The notes beneath the pieces are model-generated. The model ran no database searches. It was given only the letters and a program-made list of their open reading frames with translations, and was not told the DNA's origin. The translations under genes were made by a program, and so were the position numbers. Below, one piece after another: positions 1 to 7,700 of a stretch of 37,187 nucleotides of DNA. How positions within the stretch are numbered: the stretch's first letter is position 1; each line of letters starts with the position of its first letter. The DNA comes from Seohaeicola zhoushanensis (GTDB lineage Bacteria; Pseudomonadota; Alphaproteobacteria; Rhodobacterales; Rhodobacteraceae): NCBI RefSeq assembly GCF_014656415.1, contig NZ_BNCJ01000028.1, forward strand, positions 1 to 37,187, read 5' to 3'.

Positions 1-73
1 CTTGGAACTTCCGAACCGCGTCAAGCCGCGCCGCGTAGGGGACCGCCGAGGCGCTTACGTCGTGGGTAGTCAT
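1..73 (-). CDS. Partial hypothetical protein, N-terminus only
   Basis: An open frame of 24 codons starts at an ATG at base 73 and runs off the left edge. It begins MTTHDVSASAVPYAARL and has a clear AAAGGAG ribosome binding site six bases upstream, which is the main reason to believe it. No family can be assigned from so few residues. It reads in the same direction as the CBASS genes but is separated from them by about 340 bases, so it is probably a separate unit of the mobile island. Confidence 0.5.
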   Translation of the reverse strand, partial: MTTHDVSASAVPYAARLDAVRKFQ

Positions 74-416
74 GATGTTCTCCTTTCGCTGTAAGTCCCT
101 GAGGACGCGAAAGAAGAAGGCCGGAGGAAAAAGCCGGAGGGTCACCCGCCATAGCGGGGACACGGGAAACACGGCCTTGCGCCAAGGCTTCAGGCCGCAG
201 GCGGCAAGGGTGGTGCGGGCAGCCCGTTGACCGGACGGCGCGTCCGGCCAGACAAAGCGTCAAACCTCAAGGGACGAAGGCGGAAGGAAGATGCGACCAC
301 TCACGACGAAAACGAGCACAAAAGTCTAGGCAGAGCTCAACCCCCAGATAATGCTCGCCACAACGAAGCTGGAAGCTGCACCGGCTCTCGCGAGGCCCCA
401 AGCACTCCCGTAGAAG
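74..416. other. Intergenic region with small repeats, no supported gene
   Basis: No convincing gene is visible. The stretch contains an 8-bp direct repeat GCCGGAGG (120-127 and 133-140) and a perfect inverted repeat GCCTTG-CGC-CAAGGC (174-188). These sit in what would be the leader of the partial gene at the left edge and could be a regulatory or attenuator-like structure, or simply repeat-rich mobile DNA. The frames here lack ribosome binding sites and family resemblance. Confidence 0.4.
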
Positions 417-1103
417 TTACAGTCGCCCGTCGGCCTTCAGTCGACTCAACATGCGGCGTGCAACGGGGGGTGGCACCTTGGCATGCATAGCCGCGAGATC
501 ATCTCGGTGACAGTGGCGCAACAGTTTGCCGCTCTTGCATGGGCAAAGCCAATGACCCTTGGGCCAGTCATGGGAAAGAAGTCGCAAGTGATAGCGCAAG
601 CTTTCAGCATTATTGGATATACCGAGAGCGTCGGCGTAGGCCTCCTCAAGGCCTTTCAAACCATGAGAACGCTCGCCAAAAGGCCACTTCCCCGTTTTCT
701 CGTACCAGAACTGTCCGAGAAAATATTCGTTCATCGGACCGTTGAGATAGCTCGATAAGGTATGGTCATTTACTTCGACGAGCCAGTTCTCCCAAACAGT
801 TACACAACAGTCTCCGTTGGGGTTGATGTGCCGCTCGGCGACGCGCGGAATTCGTTCGCCAGTTTCGAAAACTCTCGGCTCCTGCCGTGGGTAGCGTTCG
901 GACAGCTCCATCGAAATTTCGAAGGAAGTAATCGGTCCATCCGGAGCTGCGACGACGCCTTTTTCGAAGACCAAGTATGTGCCTTCGAGGCGGATTCTCT
1001 TGCCATCAGACTCGGCGATTAAGTTGGGTTGATCGAATGAAACGGCCGCCCTCACCTGATCAAGTGTCAACAAGGTGCCCGATCTTCCTACGATCTGGTC
1101 CAT
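417..1103 (-). CDS. Stand-alone E2-like conjugation protein of a type II-short CBASS
   Basis: This 228-residue protein resembles the E2-fold proteins of CBASS operons. In such systems a ubiquitin-conjugation-like chemistry acts on the CD-NTase to control signalling. The E2-like signature is H92-I-N94 followed by NGDCC with Cys99/Cys100, where one cysteine should carry the thioester. A separate C-terminal motif CPCKSGKLLRHCH (187-199) looks like a SEC-C type zinc knuckle and is not part of the E2 core. No E1 or JAB peptidase gene is adjacent, unlike full type II CBASS with an E1-E2 fusion, so the layout fits type II-short. The ATG lies inside the last codons of the CD-NTase gene (16-base overlap), implying translational coupling. 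Which cysteine is catalytic cannot be decided here. Confidence 0.75.
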   Translation of the reverse strand: MDQIVGRSGTLLTLDQVRAAVSFDQPNLIAESDGKRIRLEGTYLVFEKGVVAAPDGPITSFEISMELSERYPRQEPRVFETGERIPRVAERHINPNGDCCVTVWENWLVEVNDHTLSSYLNGPMNEYFLGQFWYEKTGKWPFGERSHGLKGLEEAYADALGISNNAESLRYHLRLLSHDWPKGHWLCPCKSGKLLRHCHRDDLAAMHAKVPPPVARRMLSRLKADGRL

Positions 1104-2338
1104 GGTTTTGACTGAGGGCCGTCACGTTGAATCTGTTCGATTGCCGCCTCTGCGCGACGCGTCTGATCTGCTTCGGCAGGTCGCGCCACAGCGGGTGTCG
1201 CGAGTACCGCAGCAGCGGGCAGCACGGCCTGAAGCGTGCGGTTGACCAGATCAGAACCAAGATTTTCGCGAAGCGGCGAGGGAATGGAATTGAACGGGCT
1301 GGAGCGCAAATAGGTGCCGAAGTCACGACGGGCCTGTTCGAGCCAACGGCGAAAATTCTCCTCCTTCTTCGGCTCATCGGCCCACTTGTCGGCGAAGTTC
1401 TCTGCGGGATTGACAGGGTTCGCCACCCACGACTGACCATCCCGATTCTCGATGAAACGATCCATTCCCCTTAAAATACCCTGCAGCGCCGCAGAGACCG
1501 ACGGCTCCTCGTTGTAAGCATGTGCGGAAAGCGTGGTGATAATAATCGAGATTGGCTTGTAGTCAGCGTCATCGGCGAACATGCAGTCACGGTGGCGCTT
1601 CAGAAGCTGGATGGTGCGCTGCAATGGCGTCTTCACTTTATGGTCCGGAATCTGGTCCACACTTGCGGTGATGTGCTCACGCTTGGCGAACTCGATCTTT
1701 CGCTCAGTCAACTGGATGAGCATGCGGCTTCTAAACCAGGCGGCGTAGCCCTGCGGGTTGCTCAAAGGCCAGTCTGCGGTAGGCCTAGCGTACTGAGGGA
1801 GAGTTCGATCTGTGATTGCGATTGCTTGACCTGCCAAGTCAGGGCTCGTTGCCAAAATCGGATGGCCCTGCTCGGTTAGCATTTGACGGTAACTCTGTGC
1901 GTCCGGAATGGCGGGCAAAATATCCATGTGGAACTGCGCGCCGTCTGCATAGGTCAAAGTCCAGCACCGGCGCCCTTCTACGACTGGCTTTGCCATGCCA
2001 CGCGCCGCGGCATATAGATGGACTTCGTTTCCGACCGCTTCTTTGAGGCTCTTCTGTGTGAAAGCTGTCTTGGAACCCTGCAGCAAACAGACCAGATCAA
2101 CGTCATATTCCTCAGCCAATGTAAGCGGTCTGGTCACCGTGCCGAGCAGGAACGAGCCCTGGGGCGAAATCGCAGGACTGTAACGGGCTAGGCTGGATTC
2201 AGGTCTGTCCAGCCAGGCACCGATTGAGTCGTAGCGGCTCTTGGCCTCTTCGAACTTGGACGGCGGGATGTCGAGGGCGTCCGCAAGTTCTTCTAGGACA
2301 TCGTCGTGGGATTTAGCGATTTTCGTATGCTTTGTCAT
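1088..2338 (-). CDS. CBASS CD-NTase (cGAS/DncV-like cyclic nucleotide synthase)
   Basis: A 416-residue nucleotidyltransferase expected to make a cyclic di- or tri-nucleotide alarm signal after phage infection. The polymerase-beta-like core is intact: the GS motif in SPQGSFLLGTVTRP (G61-S62), the metal ligands in EYDVDLV (D79, D81), and the third aspartate in FHMDILP (D139). The length fits the family. It starts 4 bases after the phospholipase stop and overlaps the E2-like gene, so effector, synthase and E2 form one operon. The motif spacing recalls synthases from type II-short loci, some of which are clade G and make a cGAMP isomer; both clade and product are inference here. No key residue appears to be lost. 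Confidence 0.85.
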   Translation of the reverse strand: MTKHTKIAKSHDDVLEELADALDIPPSKFEEAKSRYDSIGAWLDRPESSLARYSPAISPQGSFLLGTVTRPLTLAEEYDVDLVCLLQGSKTAFTQKSLKEAVGNEVHLYAAARGMAKPVVEGRRCWTLTYADGAQFHMDILPAIPDAQSYRQMLTEQGHPILATSPDLAGQAIAITDRTLPQYARPTADWPLSNPQGYAAWFRSRMLIQLTERKIEFAKREHITASVDQIPDHKVKTPLQRTIQLLKRHRDCMFADDADYKPISIIITTLSAHAYNEEPSVSAALQGILRGMDRFIENRDGQSWVANPVNPAENFADKWADEPKKEENFRRWLEQARRDFGTYLRSSPFNSIPSPLRENLGSDLVNRTLQAVLPAAAVLATPAVARPAEADQTRRAEAAIEQIQRDGPQSKPWTRS

Positions 2339-2342
2339 GGCA

Positions 2343-3305
2343 TTACCTATGAATCGGTTCGAACTCTTCAGCCGGCTGGCCGAAGAACTGTGATTGAAGA
2401 ATGGGCCTTTGGATGCGCGCCTCGGCGAATGCTCGGTCCTTCAAGCTGCGAATGCGGCGTGTGTCATCCAGACTGTAGAAACCGTCTGGTACGGGTTGCG
2501 ACACGCGGTAGATCGCCTTACGTTCGTGCGGATCACCTGTAAGAATGTGGGCAATACCAAGAGAGCCATGTGACTGACCGGCCATGAACAGGCTAGCGAG
2601 TTGCGGCACGATCTGCGCAGCGCCATAGGCCTCGCGAACGATCTTTATGTCTTCCAGACAGCCGACACTAAGGACCTTGATTTGATCCGGGGGCCAGCCG
2701 AGTGTTCCGATCGCCTCAACGACGGCGATGCCGATCGGGTTGTTGGCCCAAATGCCGCCATCGACCAAACCGACATCGTTGGCGGTCACGTGCTGGGCGA
2801 AGAAGGTCGGCGCTGCGGCTGTTGCCATCGCCGCATCTACGGCAAGTTCCTTGTAGTCAGTTTTCAGCCGCCCATGGTGAGCCGTCTTGAAGATATAGAC
2901 GCCCTGCGTCTGGGGGTGCCAGGCAGGAACGACGAGCCGCGTCTGCGCTTCACCAAGCTTTCGTGCACCAAGGACTTCTTGCAGGGCGAGCCGTAGGGGT
3001 TCGGCATCGTACTTGGGTGCCCAAAGCCTCTTGCCAGAACGGAGCCGACGCTCAAGCCACCCTGGAACGCCAGTTCGCGTCTGCGCGAAAATGGTGGGTC
3101 CCTTCTCTTCGTAAAGTTTCAGAATGTCGGCGGCTTTCATTCCCAGTGCGAGTCCGATGGCGATGATGCCACCTGTCGACGTCCCAGATATCAGATCAAA
3201 ATAGCGGCCGATCGGCTCCGGTAGGTCCTCCTCCAAATTTGCGAGAAAGGCAGCTGGGAATGTTCCCCGGATACCGCCACCGTCGATTGTCAAAATTCTT
3301 TTCAA
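2343..3305 (-). CDS. Patatin-like phospholipase, CBASS effector (CapV-like)
   Basis: A 320-residue patatin-family lipase, the predicted killing arm of the CBASS. When the cyclic nucleotide binds, such enzymes degrade the inner membrane and the infected cell dies. Visible features are the oxyanion-hole motif DGGGIRG (8-14), the nucleophile elbow GTSTG (Ser43) and the catalytic DGG (Asp182), all intact. I choose the TTG at 3305 as start: it gives MKRILTIDGGG, the normal beginning of patatins, and follows a GAGGAAGAAGAT purine-rich ribosome binding site. The nearest upstream ATG, at 3533, would add 76 unrelated basic residues and run across the DUF2188 gene in another frame. A TTG start may keep expression of a toxic enzyme low. 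Confidence 0.85.
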   Translation of the reverse strand: MKRILTIDGGGIRGTFPAAFLANLEEDLPEPIGRYFDLISGTSTGGIIAIGLALGMKAADILKLYEEKGPTIFAQTRTGVPGWLERRLRSGKRLWAPKYDAEPLRLALQEVLGARKLGEAQTRLVVPAWHPQTQGVYIFKTAHHGRLKTDYKELAVDAAMATAAAPTFFAQHVTANDVGLVDGGIWANNPIGIAVVEAIGTLGWPPDQIKVLSVGCLEDIKIVREAYGAAQIVPQLASLFMAGQSHGSLGIAHILTGDPHERKAIYRVSQPVPDGFYSLDDTRRIRSLKDRAFAEARIQRPILQSQFFGQPAEEFEPIHR

Positions 3306-3354
3306 ATCTTCTTCCTCTTCAATAACTAGCCGGCATAAAATGTACGTGCCGGAA

Positions 3355-3591
3355 TCAATGCTTCTCGTCCCGCGGCGGGTTCGGGTCGTGACCCGGCGGG
3401 ACAGTATCGGAGTCGCGCCAGCGCCCATCACGGCCTTGGATGCGAACCTCGCCGCCACCAAGGTTTCGGACTGTTTGCTTCGCTGCCTGTTCGGCCTCGC
3501 GCTGCGTCCCATGGACGCTGCTTGCCCGCGCACTGCCAGCAGCTTTCACGGCCCAGCCCTTCGGATGTTTAGTTACGTAACGATCTGGCAT
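3355..3591 (-). CDS. DUF2188 small protein, first gene of the CBASS operon
   Basis: A 78-residue protein with the DUF2188 pattern: an N-terminal RYVTKHPKGWAVKAAGSARAS strand region, a TQREAEQAAKQTVRNLGG helix, then a strand ending GRDGRW. The last 15 residues are polar and proline-rich, probably disordered. A GAGGAGG ribosome binding site lies six bases before the ATG. It is the promoter-proximal gene of the CBASS transcript and is followed after 49 bases by the phospholipase. DUF2188 has no established activity and is not a standard CBASS component as far as I know. It could be an accessory or regulatory subunit, or a passenger. Confidence 0.75.
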   Translation of the reverse strand: MPDRYVTKHPKGWAVKAAGSARASSVHGTQREAEQAAKQTVRNLGGGEVRIQGRDGRWRDSDTVPPGHDPNPPRDEKH

Positions 3592-3607
3592 GGCGCCCTC
3601 CTCGTAG

Positions 3608-3637
3608 TTGACATTCTGTGATTGACGATAGTATAGT
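3608..3637 (+). promoter_or_regulatory. Predicted sigma70-like promoter reading toward the WYL regulator
   Basis: TTGACA (3608-3613) and TATAGT (3632-3637) are separated by 18 bases. Transcription would begin near 3644, about 50 bases before the regulator ATG. Its -10 overlaps the -10 of the oppositely directed promoter, so two polymerases could not occupy both at once. Confidence 0.6.
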
Positions 3638-3658
3638 AGATATGCGCTCGAATGTCAA
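3630..3658 (-). promoter_or_regulatory. Predicted sigma70-like promoter of the CBASS operon
   Basis: On the minus strand TTGACA (3658-3653) and TATACT (3635-3630) are separated by the ideal 17 bases, a near-consensus promoter. Transcription would begin near 3623, about 30 bases before the DUF2188 start. Such a strong promoter ahead of a lethal effector is expected to need tight repression. Confidence 0.65.
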
Positions 3659-3666
3659 GCGCGTAT
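3640..3666. promoter_or_regulatory. Candidate operator for the WYL (CapW/BrxR-like) regulator
   Basis: An imperfect inverted repeat has half-sites ATATGCGCT (3640-3648) and AGCGCGTAT (3658-3666), matching at 8 of 9 positions with centres 18 bases apart, the geometry expected for a dimeric winged-helix protein. It covers the -35 of the CBASS promoter and lies just after the predicted start point of the rightward promoter, so a bound dimer could repress both. A second repeat, TTGACATTC / GAATGTCAA (3608-3616, 3650-3658), is formed by the two -35 boxes themselves. Binding is inferred from position. Confidence 0.5.
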
Positions 3667-3695
3667 AGTTTTGATATAGTCAGAAACGAGGGAAG

Positions 3696-4610
3696 ATGCG
3701 TTGGGGCGTAGAGCAACGACTTGAATTTATTGAGTTTCGCCTGTTTTGGGAGGGCACGATCAACCGTAGCGACATCATCGATGCGTTCGGCGTGTCGGTC
3801 CCGCAGGCTTCAAAAGACCTGAGTCTCTACCAGGAGCGCGCCCCCGGAAACATGGACTATGACAAGAGCAGCAGGCGCTATGTCGCCCTGCCCGACTTCA
3901 CGCTACGCTTCCTGGAGCCTGACCCCTACGTCTTCCTGTCCCGGCTGCGCTCTGTCTGCGAAGGACAGTTGTCAGCGACCGACTCTTGGATCGGCGCAAT
4001 GCCTGACGCCGATATTGCCGCGACCCCGCGAAGGGACATCGACATCGACATCCTGCGCAAGGTGCTAACGGCAGTGCGCACGGGGCAATCCATCGAGATA
4101 TGCTACCAGTCAATGAGCCCCAAAAGGCCGGACCCGGTCTGGCGTCGCATTACACCGCACGCCTTCGGGTTTGACGGGTTCCGCTGGCACGCGCGGTCAT
4201 TCTGCCACCTGCAGGAGACATTCAAAGACTTCCTGCTGCCGCGAATCCTCGAAGCCGGGCCGCTGGGAAAACCCGGAAAGCGCGGTGATGCAGATGCACT
4301 TTGGCACGAGTACTACGACATCGAGATCGTCGCCCACCCCGGTCTGACCGAAAGCCAGAAACTCGTTGTCGGCAAAGACTACGGCTTCGTCGGCGGCAAG
4401 GGCACGGTGACCGCACGTTACGCTATGCTCTTCTATGTATTGAAGCGCCTCGGTCTACTGGGAAAGCCCGAGAAAGAAGACCCGCGGCGCCAACATATTG
4501 TTGCCCTGAACCCAGATGATGTGCAAAATGCGCTGAAAAAGGCCTCGGGGCCGCAGAATATTGATTTCGATCAGGAAAGAATTTCAACGGGAGCCGCGCA
4601 TGACGCGTGA
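3696..4610 (+). CDS. WYL-domain transcriptional regulator, CapW/BrxR-like
   Basis: A 304-residue regulator with an N-terminal winged helix-turn-helix (about 1-70, including SVPQASKDLSLYQ), a WYL domain (about 125-190, with the run ICYQSMS ... RWHARSFC ... DFLLPRI) and a C-terminal WCX-like domain. This architecture matches the repressors BrxR (BREX) and CapW (CBASS), which bind operators as dimers and are thought to sense an infection-linked ligand through WYL. A GAGGG motif precedes the ATG closely. It lies divergently from the CBASS operon and 113 bases upstream of, and co-directional with, the helicase operon. It is therefore placed to control both. Repressor activity is inferred from relatives. 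Confidence 0.85.
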   Translation: MRWGVEQRLEFIEFRLFWEGTINRSDIIDAFGVSVPQASKDLSLYQERAPGNMDYDKSSRRYVALPDFTLRFLEPDPYVFLSRLRSVCEGQLSATDSWIGAMPDADIAATPRRDIDIDILRKVLTAVRTGQSIEICYQSMSPKRPDPVWRRITPHAFGFDGFRWHARSFCHLQETFKDFLLPRILEAGPLGKPGKRGDADALWHEYYDIEIVAHPGLTESQKLVVGKDYGFVGGKGTVTARYAMLFYVLKRLGLLGKPEKEDPRRQHIVALNPDDVQNALKKASGPQNIDFDQERISTGAAHDA

Positions 4611-4707
4611 ACATATTGTTGTATTGTCCGTACCCCTCGCCCCCAATAAGGCGAGCGGCTCAGCGATAGGAAAGCAGGCCGCCGCTGCCCACCCTTCTTC
4701 TGTGGGC
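4609..4707. promoter_or_regulatory. Inverted repeats between regulator and helicase operon
   Basis: The 113-base gap contains AACATATTGTTG (4610-4621), which also occurs at 4492-4503 within the end of the regulator gene as the near-palindrome CAACATATTGTTG. It also contains a 6-bp stem GCCCAC/GTGGGC (4687-4692, 4702-4707). The first could be a protein site and the second a weak hairpin. No convincing -35/-10 pair is seen, so the helicase operon may be read through from the regulator promoter. Confidence 0.25.
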
Positions 4708-4723
4708 GAAAGCGAGCAATTCG

Positions 4724-7700
4724 ATGGCTGAGGTGCGGAGCGCAAAACTCGAAGACCTAAAATCTGGAGCCTCGATAGAGGGATTGACCCCTGCCGGTAG
4801 TGCCAAAGTCATCAATGTCGAGTGGTTCGGCGACCAGGCCGTCAAGGTCGTGTTCGAGGACCCGAACGGCGGCGTTCAGGATCGTATCGTCTATCGCGAT
4901 GAAGAACATTCCCTGAAGGTGGCAGGCACCGGTTCCGTGTTTTCATTCGATGCCAGCGGTGAGTTGCTGCGGCTGGTCACCGAGGCTCACAGGATCAAGC
5001 TCGCGCACCACTTTGATCCGTACCTTGCAATCCATACCAGTCTGGTGCAGCCGTTGCCGCACCAGATCACAGCGGTCTATGGGGAGATGCTGCCGCGACA
5101 GCCCTTGCGCTTCCTGCTGGCGGACGACCCCGGTGCCGGCAAAACGATCATGGCGGGCCTGCTCATCAAGGAGTTGATAGCAAGAGGCGATCTGGAACGC
5201 TGTCTAGTGGTCGCGCCAGGCAGCCTCGTTGAACAGTGGCAGGACGAGCTCGGCGAAAAGTTCAACCTTGAGTTCGATATCCTGACCAGAGACATGATCG
5301 AGCATTCCCGGTCAGGTAACCCGTTCAATGACAAGAACCATCTGATTGCTCGCCTGGATGTTCTGGCGCGAAACGAAGAGCTACAAGAAAAGCTGATCCG
5401 GTCGACCGAATGGGACCTGATCATCGCTGACGAAGCGCACAGGATGTCGGCCAGTTACTTTGGGAGCGAGGTCAAGCGGACGAAACGCTACCAGCTCGGG
5501 GAGAAGATCGGTCAGACGTGCCGACACCTGCTGCTGATGTCGGCGACGCCGCATAATGGCAAGGAAGCTGACTTCCAACTATTCATGGCACTGCTCGACG
5601 GAGACCGTTTTGAAGGCCGGTTCCGCGACGGCATCCACTATGCCGATACCGACGACATGATGCGGCGCCTAACAAAGGAAGAGCTTCTAAAGTTCGACGG
5701 CACGCCCCTCTTCCCTGAGCGCCGCGCTCGAACTGTCCACTATGAGTTGTCCGACGAGGAGGCTGCACTTTACGCCGCAGTCACTGAATATGTCCGTGAC
5801 GAAATGAACCGCGTGCAGCGGTTCGCTGAGGAAGACGCCAAGAGAAAGAACAATGTTGGATTCGCACTTCAAGTGCTGCAGCGCCGCCTCGCCTCATCAC
5901 CGGCAGCGATCTACCAGTCGCTCAAGCGCCGCCGCGAGCGTCTTGAGAATGAACTGGCCGAAGCCCGCCTGATTGCTCGCGGCAAGAAACATAAGCTGGG
6001 CGCTGGGAGCGACCTAGTCAGTGATGATGTGCTGTCGAATATCGACGAGTACAGCGAGGAAGATGTCGAGCGCTTCGAGGAGACGATCTCGACGTCCGCA
6101 ACGTCCGCCGAGTCCATCGAACAGCTGGAGCTTGAAGTCGAGACGCTCAAGGGACTCGAATTGCAGGCGCTTGAGGTCCTGAAGTCCGGAAAAGACACAA
6201 AGTGGACGCAGCTCGACAAGATACTCGATGACGATCTGATGATCGATGCCGACGGCATCCGTCGCAAGCTCATCATCTTCACTGAGGCCAAGGACACTCT
6301 CAATTATCTTGCCGAGAGGATCAGGGGCCGTCTCGGTAAGAGCGATGCTGTTGACGTTATTCATGGCGGCGTGAGTCGTGAGGAACGGCGCAAGGTAATC
6401 AGCCGCTTCATGCAGGACCGCGACCTGATGGTGCTCGTTGCCAATGATGCCGCTGGCGAAGGCGTTAACCTTCAGCGCGGGCACCTGATGGTGAACTACG
6501 ACCTGCCCTGGAACCCGAACAAGATCGAACAGCGCTTCGGTCGTATCCACAGGATCGGCCAGACGGAAGTCTGCCATCTCTGGAACCTTGTCGCCGCCAA
6601 CACGCGCGAAGGCCAGGTCTATGGACGTCTGCTCGACAAACTGGAGATTGCCCGCGCCGCTCTGAAGGGCCGCGTCTACGACGTCCTTGGCGAGCTATTC
6701 GAGGGAACCTCTTTGAAGGACCTCTTGTGGGACGCCATCCAGTACGGCGATCGTGAGGACGTCAAATCTAAGCTATTCCAGCAGATCGACGGTGCAGTTG
6801 ACTACGCCCACATCGAAGAGTTGCTCAGCAAGCGCAAGCTCACCAACGATGTGATGCCACAGGCGACAGTCGAAGAAGTTCGGCTGAAGATGGAGCGGGC
6901 CGAAGCCGAGCGCCTGCAGCCTCACCACATTCAAGGGTTCTTCCTCGAAGCATTCGAACATCTCGGCGGCAAGCTGAAGCCGCGCGAGGAAGGCCGCTAC
7001 GAGATAACCCATGTCCCGGTCCGCATTCGGGAGCGCGACCGGTTGATCGGAACCGGCGCCCCGATCCAGAAGCGCTATGAGCGTATCTGCTTCGACAAGA
7101 AATTCATCAACAGGCAGCCCGTTGCGGAATTTGTCTGTCCGGGTCACCCGCTTCTCGAGTCGGTCATCAGTCTCGTCCGCGAGCAATATGGTCACCTGCT
7201 GAAGCAGGGTGCCGTCATGGTCGATGATGCAGACCTCGGTAATGAGGTGCGGGCTGTGTTCCTGTTGGAGCACAGCATCGAGGACGGACGGCGCACCAGC
7301 AAAGGCTCGCCACAGACCGTATCGCAGCGCCTGCAATTCGCGGCGATCAATGAGGCTGGGAAGGTCAGCAGTGCAGGCATCGCGCCGCACCTCGATCTTC
7401 GCGCCGCCACAGCGGATGAAAAGAACATTGCGCAAGACGAACTCGGGAAGGACTGGCTGTCCCGCAATCTTGAGGACGCGGTGAAGGGCTTTGCCATCAT
7501 CGAACTCGCACAGGAACACCTGAAAGAGGTGAAGGCACGGCGCATCCCGGAGATCGAGAAGACCGAAAGGGAAGTCCAGGCGCGGCTGAAGAAAGAGATC
7601 AACTACTGGGACTCGCGCGCCTTCGAGCTGAAGGAGCAGGAAAAAGCCGGGAAGAAAACGCGGCTCAACTGGGAGAATGCCGTACGCCGTGCGGAGGACC

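Noticed and set aside
3306-3533. Longer N-terminus for the phospholipase from an ATG at 3533
   Set aside because: It adds 76 basic, low-complexity residues and overlaps the DUF2188 gene in another frame; the TTG at 3305 with a purine-rich site gives the family's normal start.
6773-7519. Minus-strand frame of 248 codons inside the helicase gene
   Set aside because: It is antisense to a continuous helicase with intact motifs and has no ribosome binding site.
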